Assembly: GCF_033100795.1 (NCBI RefSeq)
Contig: NZ_JAWLVI010000005.1
Coordinates: 1 to 64,000, forward strand
Direction of reading: 5' to 3'
Source of the DNA: Pseudothioclava sp033100795
GTDB taxonomy: Bacteria > Pseudomonadota > Alphaproteobacteria > Rhodobacterales > Rhodobacteraceae
Length of the DNA: 64,000 nt
Below are positions 42,788-50,634 of the stretch, one piece after another. The stretch's first letter is position 1. Each line of letters starts with the position of its first letter. The notes under the pieces were generated by a model. It was not told where the DNA came from. It saw only the letters and a program-made list of their open reading frames with translations, and did not search any database. Both the position numbers and the translations under genes were made by a program.

Positions 42788-43695
42788 TATTTGCCCTCCT
42801 CGCCCGGCAGGGTCAGCCCCGCGTTGCGGGCGTAGACCTTGGCCACGGCGGCATCGTCTTCCCGCCCAAGCCCCATGCCAGCCGCGGCCAGAAACTGTTG
42901 CAAAGCCGCCGCCGTAATCGGGGCGCTGAACTGCGCGGAGCGGGCAATATCCAGAACGATTCCAAGATCCTTGGGCCAGATATTGACCGAGCTTTTCGGC
43001 GTGTAATCCCCGTCCACAATATGCGGCGCGCGGTTCTCCAGCATCCAGCTTGTGCCCGCGCTTTGCGAGATCACCTCAAGGAATTTCTCGGGCGCGATGC
43101 CCTGCGTCATACCGAAGGTCAGCGCCTCGGCCATTGTGGCGATATGCACCCCCGCCAAAAGCTGGTTGGTGGCCTTCATCGCGGACCCGGCCCCTGCGCT
43201 ATCGCCCAGTTCAAACACTGTCGCGGCGATGGCATCCAGCACGGGGCGCGCAGCGGCAAAGGCCGCACCCGTCCCCGACGCCATGATCGTCAGATCGCCG
43301 CTTGCCGCCTTGGCCGCGCCGCCCGAGATCGGGGCATCCAGATAAAGCACGCCTTTCTCCGCGCAGCGGGCTTCCATTGCGCGGGCAAACTCGGGCGGGA
43401 CCGTGGCGCATGATAGAACAACCGCGCCCTTGCGCAACTGCCCGACGATGCCGGTCTTTCCAAACAGAACCGCCTCGGTCTGGTCTGCGTTCAGCACCAC
43501 CACAACCACCGCATCCAGCGTCGCGGCGACATCGGACAAGGCACCGGCCTCGCCGCCCTCAGAGCGGAGTTTCGCGGCCTGAGCGGGGTTCACATCCGCG
43601 CCCCAGACCCTAAGTCCGCCGCGCAAGGCCGAGGCCGCCATGCCATATCCCATCGAGCCAAGCCCGATAACTGCGACCTTACGGGTATTCGCCAT
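42787..43695 (-). CDS. ltnD: L-threonate dehydrogenase
   Basis: A 302-residue beta-hydroxyacid dehydrogenase with VIGLGSMGYGMAASALRGG, DAPISGGAAKAASGDLTIMA and KATNQLLAGVHIATMAEALT (catalytic Lys). SWMLENRAPHIVDGDYTPKS is typical of LtnD. It oxidises L-threonate to 2-oxo-tetronate. As the first gene of the otn operon it is placed behind a TGGTATACCA site at 43788. With DenD, the island therefore encodes entry steps for both L-threonate and D-erythronate. Confidence 0.87.
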   Translation of the reverse strand: MANTRKVAVIGLGSMGYGMAASALRGGLRVWGADVNPAQAAKLRSEGGEAGALSDVAATLDAVVVVVLNADQTEAVLFGKTGIVGQLRKGAVVLSCATVPPEFARAMEARCAEKGVLYLDAPISGGAAKAASGDLTIMASGTGAAFAAARPVLDAIAATVFELGDSAGAGSAMKATNQLLAGVHIATMAEALTFGMTQGIAPEKFLEVISQSAGTSWMLENRAPHIVDGDYTPKSSVNIWPKDLGIVLDIARSAQFSAPITAAALQQFLAAAGMGLGREDDAAVAKVYARNAGLTLPGEEGK

Positions 43696-43787
43696 CGCCT
43701 GCGTCCTTTCGCTGATGGGGTAGGGGCTTGTTGCTTACCCAAGCCGTTCCATCTTTTCATAATCGGTTTCTTTGAGTATCACAAGTT

Positions 43788-43797
43788 TGGTATACCA
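43788..43797. promoter_or_regulatory. TGGTATACCA operator, site 7
   Basis: The core sits in TTTGGTATACCAAA (14-base palindrome, 43786-43799) between the divergent ltnD operon and the aminotransferase gene, 46 bases upstream of the latter. One bound regulator could control both directions. Confidence 0.72.
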
Positions 43798-43842
43798 AAA
43801 TCAACTCCGGTTTTGCGCCGGAAACAGCCTCGGGGAAACGTC

Positions 43843-45012
43843 ATGTCTGAATTGCAATTCGCCCAAAGCCTGTCGCGCCTTGGCACGGAATCCGCCTTTG
43901 TTGTGCTGGCGCGCGCGCAGCAGCTTGCGGCGCAGGGGAAGGACATCATTAACCTCGGGATTGGCCAGCCCGATTTCCGCACCCCCGATCATATCGTCGA
44001 GGCGGGCATAAAGGCGCTGCGCGACGGGCATCACGGCTATACGCCCGCGAATGGCCTGCCTGTTCTGCGCGAGGCTGTCGCCGCCGATCTGCACCGTCGT
44101 CACGGCGTCGAGGTGAACCCCGATCATATTGTCGTCGTGCCTGGCGGCAAGCCGACGATGTTCTTTGCGGTGATGATGTTTGGCGAGCCGGGTGCCGAGA
44201 TCATGTATCCGAACCCCGGTTTCCCGATCTATGAATCGGTGATCCGGTATTCTGGCGCGACGCCGGTTCCGATTGCGCTGCGTGAAGAGAACAGCTTTGC
44301 CTTCTCTGCCGAAGAGGTGCTGGCCCAGATCACCCCGCGCACGCGACTGATCATCATCAACAGCCCCGCCAACCCGACCGGCGGCGTGACCCCCAAGGCC
44401 GAGATCGACAAGCTTGTTGCGGGGCTGATGGAGCACCCGCATGTCGCGTTGATGTCGGACGAGATTTATTCGAACATGCTTTATGGCGGGCGCGAGCATG
44501 TCTCGCTTCTGCAATACCCCGAGATCCGCGACCGGCTGATTATGCTGGACGGCTGGTCTAAAACCTACGCGATGACGGGCTGGCGCTTGGGCTATGCGGT
44601 CTGGCCCGAGGCGGCGGTGCCGCATGTGACGCGGCTGTGCATCAACGACCATTCCTGCGTGAATGCGGCGGCGCAATTCGCGGGGCTGGCGGCGCTGACC
44701 GGCCCGCAAGACGCGGTGCAAGATATGGTTGCGCAGTTTGACGCGCGCCGTCAGGTGATCGTGCGCGAGCTGAACACGCTGCCCGGTGTAACCTGCACCG
44801 ATGCGGCGGGGGCGTTCTATGCCTTCCCGAATATCGCTGGCACGGGGCTGACCTCGATGGAGGCGCAGAACAAGTTTCTGGACGAAGCAGGTGTCGCGAC
44901 GGTCGCAGGCACCAGCTTTGGCAAATGGGGCGAGGGCTATTTGCGCTTTTCCTACGCCAACTCGACCGCGAACATCCTTGAGGCCCTGCGCCGCATCCGC
45001 GAAATCCTGTAA
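43843..45012 (+). CDS. Class I/II PLP-dependent aminotransferase
   Basis: The protein has 389 residues from ATG 43843. The fold-type I motifs are NLGIGQPDFRTPDHIVEAG, NSPANPTGG, SDEIYSNMLYGG and the Schiff-base Lys K240 in LDGWSKTYAMTGWRLGY. It resembles aspartate/aromatic-type aminotransferases. Sharing an operator region with the otn operon suggests that it transaminates a keto acid of this network (for example a 2-oxo hydroxy acid), which is unusual for tetronate pathways. The substrate is not known. Confidence 0.85.
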   Translation: MSELQFAQSLSRLGTESAFVVLARAQQLAAQGKDIINLGIGQPDFRTPDHIVEAGIKALRDGHHGYTPANGLPVLREAVAADLHRRHGVEVNPDHIVVVPGGKPTMFFAVMMFGEPGAEIMYPNPGFPIYESVIRYSGATPVPIALREENSFAFSAEEVLAQITPRTRLIIINSPANPTGGVTPKAEIDKLVAGLMEHPHVALMSDEIYSNMLYGGREHVSLLQYPEIRDRLIMLDGWSKTYAMTGWRLGYAVWPEAAVPHVTRLCINDHSCVNAAAQFAGLAALTGPQDAVQDMVAQFDARRQVIVRELNTLPGVTCTDAAGAFYAFPNIAGTGLTSMEAQNKFLDEAGVATVAGTSFGKWGEGYLRFSYANSTANILEALRRIREIL

Positions 45013-45019
45013 CCGGCGT

Positions 45020-46075
45020 TTAGCCGGAAACAGGAAGGTCAACGCCAAGCGCCTCGGCGCTGGCGGCGACGCGGGTCCAGACTTCGTCGGGCAGGGCAAC
45101 GGTGCCAGCGCGCGATTGCGCCAGCCGGTCATAGGCGCGGTCACCCGGCACGCGCACGCGCGACACACCTTCGGCGGGGCGGTTGTTGCGGCACAGATCG
45201 TTCAGGTAGGACACCTCGGTCGTGAAGGCATCGTTGCCGCCAAAAGCCTCGGGGTCGGTGACCTGCACAAAGACGTTGCCGCCCCAGCGGGTCGGCTCGG
45301 ACGAGCGGCCATGCCCTGACAGCGCCTGCGTCTGCATCTCGATCATCAGGGCCAGCGCAAAGCCTTTGTGCCCGTGATCCATCCCGCCCACCGGAAGGAT
45401 CGTGCCTTTCGGATCGGCGTTCACGACATTCGGGTCGCGGGTTGCGCGGCCTTGCGCGTCCAGCATCCACGGATTAGCGAATTGCGTGCCCGAGTTGATA
45501 TGTTCGCGCACCTTGGAGACGGTCGTGATCGACGCGCAGGTGTCGATCAGCACCGGATGGTCTTTGGACGGATAGCCGATCGCCCAGGGGTTCGGGGTGA
45601 GCGTCGGCTCGGTCCCGCCAAAGGGCGCAACCCATCTCCCCGACGGGTCCGAGGTCGAGATATAGCACACCAGCCCTTGCTCGGCGGCAATCCGCGTCAG
45701 CGTCGAAAGGCAGCCGATATGGTGGCTGCGCCGCATCGACAGGGCCGCCATGCCATAGTCGCGCGCCCGCGCTATGCAGGTGTCCAGCGCATGTGTCATC
45801 AGCCAGTGACCGGGCAGGTAATTGCCGTCCCAGACCATCGTTACGCCCTTGTCGCGCACGACCTCCCAACTGCCCTCCGAGGTCATATTCCCCGAGGCCA
45901 GCTCGGGCAGGTAGTAAGGCACCATCGAAATACCGTGCGTGGTCACGCCGATCTCGTCGGTGCGCACCAGCAGCTCGGCCACGGTCTCGGCCTTGTCCGC
46001 CGCCAGCCCGCCTTTGGTCAGCAGGTTCAGGGCAAGGGTTTTCAGGTCGTCGCGGTGGAAATGGTGCTGTGTCAT
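45020..46075 (-). CDS. Malate/lactate dehydrogenase-type oxidoreductase (LDH2 family)
   Basis: The protein has 351 residues from ATG 46073-46075. It is of the YlbC/LDH2 fold, distinct from normal MDH: DEIGVTTHGISMVPYYLPEL, MRRSHHIGCLSTLTRIA, DPSGRWVAPFGGTEPTLTPN and GGMDHGHKGFALALMIE are conserved. Members act on malate, ureidoglycolate, 2,3-diketogulonate or sulfolactate. It is separated by a TGGTATACCA site from the RuBisCO-like protein gene, which runs the other way. It probably reduces or oxidises a 2-keto or 2-hydroxy acid of the apionate or tetronate routes. Confidence 0.85.
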   Translation of the reverse strand: MTQHHFHRDDLKTLALNLLTKGGLAADKAETVAELLVRTDEIGVTTHGISMVPYYLPELASGNMTSEGSWEVVRDKGVTMVWDGNYLPGHWLMTHALDTCIARARDYGMAALSMRRSHHIGCLSTLTRIAAEQGLVCYISTSDPSGRWVAPFGGTEPTLTPNPWAIGYPSKDHPVLIDTCASITTVSKVREHINSGTQFANPWMLDAQGRATRDPNVVNADPKGTILPVGGMDHGHKGFALALMIEMQTQALSGHGRSSEPTRWGGNVFVQVTDPEAFGGNDAFTTEVSYLNDLCRNNRPAEGVSRVRVPGDRAYDRLAQSRAGTVALPDEVWTRVAASAEALGVDLPVSG

Positions 46076-46146
46076 GCTGGGGTCCGTTTTGTGTTCGGTG
46101 CGAATTACAGGCTGTTGGTCACAGGCATAGCACAGGGCTTGCAAAA

Positions 46147-46156
46147 TGGTATACCA
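46147..46156. promoter_or_regulatory. TGGTATACCA operator, site 8
   Basis: The core lies in ATGGTATACCAT, in the divergent gap between the LDH2-type gene and the RuBisCO-like gene, 57 bases upstream of the latter. This ties the RuBisCO-like protein to the same regulon as the oiaK-apnO operon. Confidence 0.75.
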
Positions 46157-46213
46157 TATTGTTTGTTGCGGCAGGTGCATCGGCGCGCCGCTTGGCCGAA
46201 AGGGAAGAATGTG

Positions 46214-47461
46214 ATGTCAGGGCAATTCATTCGGGTAACGTATCGGCTTGAAACCGAAGGGGATATTGCCGCTTTGGCCGCGAAAATCGCCTCGGACCAA
46301 TCCACCGGCACCTTTACCGAACTGCCCAACGAGACCGAGGCCGTGCGGGCCCGCTGCGCCGCAAAGGTCGAGGAAATCCGGCATTTGCCCGCCACTGATA
46401 CCCCCGCGATCCCCTCCGAGGGGCGCGGCCCGTTCCGCCGTGCCGATGTGGTGATCGCTTTCCCGCTGGACGCTGTCGGCACCGATATTGCCGCGCTGAT
46501 GACGATCACGGTGGGCGGGGTTTATGCCGTTCGGGGGTTAAGCGGTGTGCGCGTGATGGATATTGACCTGCCCGACGCATGGGCTTGCCATCCGGGGCCG
46601 CAGTTCGGCGTTTCGGGCTCGCGCCGCCTGATGGGGGTCGAAAGCGGGCCGATGATCGCCTCGATCATTAAGCCGTCGCTTGGCCTTTTGCCCGAGGAAA
46701 CCGCGCCGGTTGTCGCGGATCTTTGCGCGGCGGGGGTCGATTTCATCAAGGACGACGAAAAGCTGATGAGCCCCGCCTATTCCTCGCTTGAGGCGCGGGT
46801 GCGGGCGATCATGCCGGTCATCAAGGCGCATGAGGACAAGACCGGCAAGCGGGTGATGTATGCCTTCGGGATTTCCTCGGCCGACCCCGACACGATGATG
46901 CGCAACCACGATATTGTGCGCGCGCATGGCGGGAGTGCCGCCGTTATCAACATCAACTCGATCGGCTATGGCGGCATGAGCTTTTTGCGCAAACGCTCGG
47001 AGCTGTGCCTGCACGCGCATCGCAACGGCTGGGACATCCTGACGCGGCATCCGGGCCTTGGGATGGAGTTCCGCGCCTATCAGAAAATCTGGCGCCTTCT
47101 GGGGGTGGACCAGTTCCAGATCAACGGCATCCGCGCGAAATACTGGGAACCGGACGAAAGCTTTGTGCGCGCTTTCCACGATGTCAGCGCGCCGATTTTC
47201 ACGCCCGAGGATTGCGCGCTGCCGGTGGTGTGCTCGGGGCAATGGGGCGGGCAGGCGGTGGATACCTATCGCCGCACCGGAGGCTCGCTGGACCTGATGT
47301 ATCTGGGCGGCGGCGGGGTGCATGGTCACCCGATGGGCATGGCCGCAGGGGTCCGCGCGATCCGGCAAGCGTGGGAGGCGGCGGCCTCTGGCGCGGAGCT
47401 GGCCGATTACGCGCAAGACCACCCTGAGCTGGCCGCAGCCCTCGCCAAATGGGGCGGTTAA
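46214..47461 (+). CDS. RuBisCO-like protein acting on 3-oxo-isoapionate 4-phosphate (OiaX/OiaT type)
   Basis: A 415-residue form IV RuBisCO homologue. The metal-binding Lys-Asp-Glu set is kept as K179, D181 and E182 in FIKDDEKL. K153 (IIKPSLGL) matches RuBisCO K175, but the second Lys of the motif is Ser. HAHRNG, VVCSGQWGG and GGGGVHGHPMG correspond to other active-site parts, and loop 6 reads NGIRAKYWEPDE. It is therefore not a carbon-fixing enzyme. Known RLPs beside OiaK genes decarboxylate (OiaX) or transcarboxylate and hydrolyse (OiaT) 3-oxo-isoapionate 4-phosphate. Here oiaK and apnO candidates lie 7 kb away. Confidence 0.8.
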   Translation: MSGQFIRVTYRLETEGDIAALAAKIASDQSTGTFTELPNETEAVRARCAAKVEEIRHLPATDTPAIPSEGRGPFRRADVVIAFPLDAVGTDIAALMTITVGGVYAVRGLSGVRVMDIDLPDAWACHPGPQFGVSGSRRLMGVESGPMIASIIKPSLGLLPEETAPVVADLCAAGVDFIKDDEKLMSPAYSSLEARVRAIMPVIKAHEDKTGKRVMYAFGISSADPDTMMRNHDIVRAHGGSAAVININSIGYGGMSFLRKRSELCLHAHRNGWDILTRHPGLGMEFRAYQKIWRLLGVDQFQINGIRAKYWEPDESFVRAFHDVSAPIFTPEDCALPVVCSGQWGGQAVDTYRRTGGSLDLMYLGGGGVHGHPMGMAAGVRAIRQAWEAAASGAELADYAQDHPELAAALAKWGG

Positions 47462-48261
47462 TCCGCTTCGGTTTGCGCGGGCGGGCCGAAAAGCTGGCTT
47501 GAGACTTCGGCGGCGATTTCCGCCAACAGACTGATGATGCGCTCGCGCTCGGGGGTGGTGTGGGCGTCGATCCGGCGCAGATAGGGGCAGGTCAGCACGG
47601 CCACGGCATTCCCCAGCGGGTCGAGGATCGGGAATGAGAAGTTATCCACCCCGCCCGCCGTCTGGCTTTGCCCGATGAAATGCCCACAGGCGCGAATTCC
47701 GGCGGCGGTTTCTTCGAACAGCTTGGCATCGGGGATGGTTTCGCCCGCGACAGGACGGTGCAGCCCCATCAGCTTGGCGCGGGTCTGGCGCGACTGAAAG
47801 GCCGCCAGAACAAGCCCCGATCCGGTGTTGAACAGGCCAACCACCGCGCCGATGCGTAACGACAGTTGCCAGTTGCCCGGCGCAGAGAAGGACGACGAAA
47901 TCACAACGTCACCCTCTTCCAGCACCGCAAGGTGGATGGATTGCTCGGCCTTTTCCGCGAACAGCCGCATCAAAGGCTCGGCGGTGTCCAGCAGGCGGCG
48001 GCGCGGCGGGTGCATGTCGGCCAGCACCAGCAGGCGCAGACTTAGCAAGAACCGGTCCCCCTCGGGCGAGCGGGTCACATAGCCGCGCCGCACCAGCGTA
48101 TCGAGCATCCGGTAAATCTCGTTCGGGCCGCGATTCAGCCCTTTTGCGATTTCCGCCTGCGTCAGCGCGACCGATGAGGCGGCCAGAAGCTCCAGAATAT
48201 CCAGCCCCTTGTCCAAGGCGGGTGCCCGGTAACGCACTGTATCGTCTTTCGTTTCTGCCAT
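47458..48261 (-). CDS. IclR-family transcriptional regulator
   Basis: The regulator has 267 residues from ATG 48259-48261. A winged helix-turn-helix (ALTQAEIAKGLNRGPNEIYR) at about residues 30-60 is followed by the IclR effector domain (FSFPILDPLGNAVAVLTCPY). It converges on the RuBisCO-like gene with overlapping stop codons, and is divergent from the RraA-UxaA-TRAP operon. Two related 16-17-base repeats lie in the gap and are the likely operators. It probably controls this second transport operon, which has no TGGTATACCA site. Confidence 0.88.
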   Translation of the reverse strand: MAETKDDTVRYRAPALDKGLDILELLAASSVALTQAEIAKGLNRGPNEIYRMLDTLVRRGYVTRSPEGDRFLLSLRLLVLADMHPPRRRLLDTAEPLMRLFAEKAEQSIHLAVLEEGDVVISSSFSAPGNWQLSLRIGAVVGLFNTGSGLVLAAFQSRQTRAKLMGLHRPVAGETIPDAKLFEETAAGIRACGHFIGQSQTAGGVDNFSFPILDPLGNAVAVLTCPYLRRIDAHTTPERERIISLLAEIAAEVSSQLFGPPAQTEAD

Positions 48262-48282
48262 CAGCCTTGCCTGCCTCCATAT

Positions 48283-48349
48283 GTGAATAATGACTTCACT
48301 AGAAAATGATTGACGGCGCAACATGATTTATGTGTGAATGATGACATCA
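48283..48349. promoter_or_regulatory. Repeated IclR-type operator in the divergent gap
   Basis: GTGAATAATGACTTCA (48283-48298) is repeated as GTGAATGATGACATCA (48334-48349), two mismatches in sixteen, 51 bases apart. The first copy forms GTGAA-N7-TTCAC, an inverted repeat of the kind bound by IclR dimers. A TTGACG at 48310-48315 between the copies could be a -35 element. Confidence 0.55.
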
Positions 48350-48381
48350 AATTTGAATTACCGATGAAGGGGAGGGTGCCA

Positions 48382-49032
48382 GTGGATGCCGAACTGACCG
48401 CGAAATTGGCCGGATGCTATACCGGCGTCGTGCATGACATCATGCGGGCGATGGGTCTGCGCAATTTCACGCTGCCCTCTGAAATCACGCCGCTGATGCC
48501 CGAGCGGACGCTGTGCGGCCCCGCCTTCACCATCGAGGGTCACCCCTCCGATGCCGCCGATCCGCATGAAACGCTGATGGCCTGGACGGGGCTTTTGTCG
48601 CAGGCGCCCTCGGGGCATATCTGGGTGTGCCAGCCGCATACGCATGATCTGGCGCAGATGGGCGAGCTGTCGGCCGAGACGCTTAAGAACAAGGGTGTTC
48701 TGGGCTGCGTGCTGGACGGGTTGGCGCGCGATACCGATTTCTTGCTGAAGATCGGCTTTGACACATGGCGGCGGGGTCACACGCCCAAAGACATCGTCGG
48801 GCGCTGGCTGCCGACCGCCACGGGTCACACGATCCATATCGGGGATGTCGCGATTGCGCAGGGGGATTACCTGCTGGGCGACCGCGACGGGATGGTGCGT
48901 GTGCCGCGCGCGCAAGCCGCCGAGATTGCCGAAAAATCGGTCGAGGCGATGCAGACCGAAAACAAGGTGCGCACGGCTATTCTGGCTGGGACGGACCCGC
49001 AGGAAGCCTATCTGACATACGGGAAATTCTGA
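48382..49032 (+). CDS. RraA-like protein
   Basis: The protein has 216 residues if started at GTG 48382, which has GGGGAGGG five bases upstream; other in-frame starts lie further up without a ribosome site. RraA-type features are YTGVVHDIMRAMGL, GCVLDGLARDTDFLLKIGFD and GDVAIAQGDYLLGDRDGMV. It is a paralogue of the gene at 24429. Aldolase or decarboxylase activity on a hydroxy-keto acid is a reasonable idea. It heads the operon with a split UxaA enzyme and the second TRAP transporter. Confidence 0.75.
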   Translation: MDAELTAKLAGCYTGVVHDIMRAMGLRNFTLPSEITPLMPERTLCGPAFTIEGHPSDAADPHETLMAWTGLLSQAPSGHIWVCQPHTHDLAQMGELSAETLKNKGVLGCVLDGLARDTDFLLKIGFDTWRRGHTPKDIVGRWLPTATGHTIHIGDVAIAQGDYLLGDRDGMVRVPRAQAAEIAEKSVEAMQTENKVRTAILAGTDPQEAYLTYGKF

Positions 49033-49364
49033 TGCGACCCGAGGGATCAAAACCATTGGCCGGTATGCTGCTACGGCTGACGCAGGCCGATAATGTTCTG
49101 GTCGCCACCGGACCGGCGGGGCCGGGGATCGTTGCGATCAACGGCGGCGGAGAGATTGTGCTCTCCGAAAGCGTGACGCTTGGCCACAAGGTCGCGGCGC
49201 AGGACATTCCGGCGGGCGCGAAGATCCTGAAATACGGCGTCTCCATCGGCTCGGCCACGCAGGATATTCCCGCGGGCGCGCATGTGCATGTGCATAATCT
49301 GCGCAGCGATTACACGCCGACAAATATCCTTGAAGAGACCGCGAAGGGGGCTGGAAATGCTTGA
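49032..49364 (+). CDS. UxaA-family dehydratase, N-terminal (SAF) subunit
   Basis: The subunit has 110 residues from ATG 49032, which overlaps the previous stop (TGATG). It is the SAF-domain half of UxaA as a separate protein: LGHKVAAQDIPAGAKILKYG and VHVHNLRSDYTPTN. The larger catalytic half follows with an 8-base overlap. Split pairs of this kind include the sulfolactate lyase SuyA/SuyB and certain altronate-type dehydratases. The substrate is likely the acid taken up by the TRAP system downstream. Confidence 0.85.
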   Translation: MRPEGSKPLAGMLLRLTQADNVLVATGPAGPGIVAINGGGEIVLSESVTLGHKVAAQDIPAGAKILKYGVSIGSATQDIPAGAHVHVHNLRSDYTPTNILEETAKGAGNA

Positions 49365-50544
49365 GGGCTATCTGCGCAGCGACGGGCGCAAGGGTATTCG
49401 CAACCATCTGGCCGTTGTCTATCTGGTGGAATGTGCCCATCACGTTGCGCGCGAGATTGCCTATCCGTTTCGCGAAGAGGGCGTGCATCTGATCGGCTTT
49501 CCGGGCTGTTTTCCGAACGATTACGCGCAGCGCATGATGGAGAGCCTCTGCACCCATCCGAATGTGGGGGCGGTGCTTTTGGTGTCCTTGGGCTGCGAAA
49601 GCTTTAACCGTTTCAAACTGGAGAAGGCGGTGGCGGAGACGGGCCGCCCTGTTGCGACGCTGGTGATTCAGCGCGAGGGCGGCACGCGCAAGACGATGGA
49701 GCGGGGGCATAGGTGGATCAGGGATACCCTGCCCATGTTGCAACAGGCGCAAAAGGTGCCGATGGAGGTGTCGGAACTGGTGATCGGCACGGTTTGCGGC
49801 GGCTCGGACGGGACCAGCGGGATTACCGGAAATCCTGCGGTGGGGCTGGCGTTTGACCGGCTGGTCTTGGCGGGTGCGACCTGCATTTTCGAAGAAACCG
49901 GAGAGCTGATCGGCTGCGAGGCGGTGATGAGCGCGCGCGCCAAAACGCCTGAGCTTGGGCGGGAACTCGCGGCCTCGGTGGAAAAGGCGGCGGCCTATTA
50001 CGCGACGCTCGGCTTTGGCAGTTTCGCGGCGGGCAATGCCGAGGGCGGGCTGTCGACCATCGAAGAAAAATCGATGGGGGCTTATGCGAAATCGGGAAGC
50101 TCGCAGATCAGCGGGTTGATCAAACCGGGCGAAGTTCCTCCGCGCGGCGGGCTGTATCTGATGGATGTTGTCCCCGATGGCGAGGTGCGCTTCGGCTTTC
50201 CGAATATCTCGGACAATGCCGAGATCGTCGAGATGATGGCCTCGGGCGCGCATATGACGCTGTTCGTGACCGCGCGCGGGTCGGTTGTCGGGTCGGCTTT
50301 GGGGCCGGTCATCAAGGTTTGCGCCAACCCCGAGACCTATGCGCGGATGGCGGGCGATATGGATGTGAATGCGGGGCGGGTGCTGTCTGGCACCGCGCTG
50401 GCCGAAGTGGGCAACGAGATTTTCGATCTCACGCTCAAGGTCGCGGCGGGGCGGCAAACCGCCTCGGAGGCGCTTGGCCATGCCGAGTTCATCCTGACCT
50501 ACAAGAGTTTCGAACCGGCAGGTCCCGCCTGTCTGCCGACCTGA
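49357..50544 (+). CDS. UxaA-family dehydratase, C-terminal catalytic subunit
   Basis: A 395-residue protein equal to the C-terminal half of UxaA. GYLRSDGRKGIRNHLAVVYL, GFPGCFPNDYAQ, SLGCESFNRFKLEKA, GTVCGGSDGTSGITGNPAVG and ARGSVVGSALGPVIKVCANP are shared with altronate and galactarate dehydratases and with SuyB. The three separate Cys regions fit a bound metal or iron centre. It works with the small SAF subunit upstream. The ending after YKSFEPAGP is complete. A hairpin separates it from the TRAP genes. Confidence 0.86.
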   Translation: MLEGYLRSDGRKGIRNHLAVVYLVECAHHVAREIAYPFREEGVHLIGFPGCFPNDYAQRMMESLCTHPNVGAVLLVSLGCESFNRFKLEKAVAETGRPVATLVIQREGGTRKTMERGHRWIRDTLPMLQQAQKVPMEVSELVIGTVCGGSDGTSGITGNPAVGLAFDRLVLAGATCIFEETGELIGCEAVMSARAKTPELGRELAASVEKAAAYYATLGFGSFAAGNAEGGLSTIEEKSMGAYAKSGSSQISGLIKPGEVPPRGGLYLMDVVPDGEVRFGFPNISDNAEIVEMMASGAHMTLFVTARGSVVGSALGPVIKVCANPETYARMAGDMDVNAGRVLSGTALAEVGNEIFDLTLKVAAGRQTASEALGHAEFILTYKSFEPAGPACLPT

Positions 50545-50552
50545 GTTGTAGA

Positions 50553-50580
50553 CCGCTGCCTGTCGGGGAGGCGGCAGCGG
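50553..50580 (+). terminator. Hairpin between the UxaA pair and TRAP genes
   Basis: CCGCTGCC and GGCAGCGG pair over a 12-base loop, eight bases after the stop. There is no T-run, so partial termination or RNA stabilisation is more likely than full termination. Confidence 0.5.
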
Positions 50581-50634
50581 ATACTTGCCGGACCCGCGCA
50601 AGCGAAGGCCCGGTTCATCCTGGAGGAGGAAAAG

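Noticed and set aside
46214..47461. RuBisCO homologue as evidence for autotrophy
   Set aside because: The second active-site Lys is Ser, loop 6 differs, there is no small subunit or phosphoribulokinase nearby, and the context is sugar-acid breakdown.
49032..50544. Calling the split UxaA pair SuyAB (sulfolactate lyase)
   Set aside because: The split layout fits, but no sulfite exporter or sulfolactate dehydrogenase partner can be recognised beside it, so only the family is stated.
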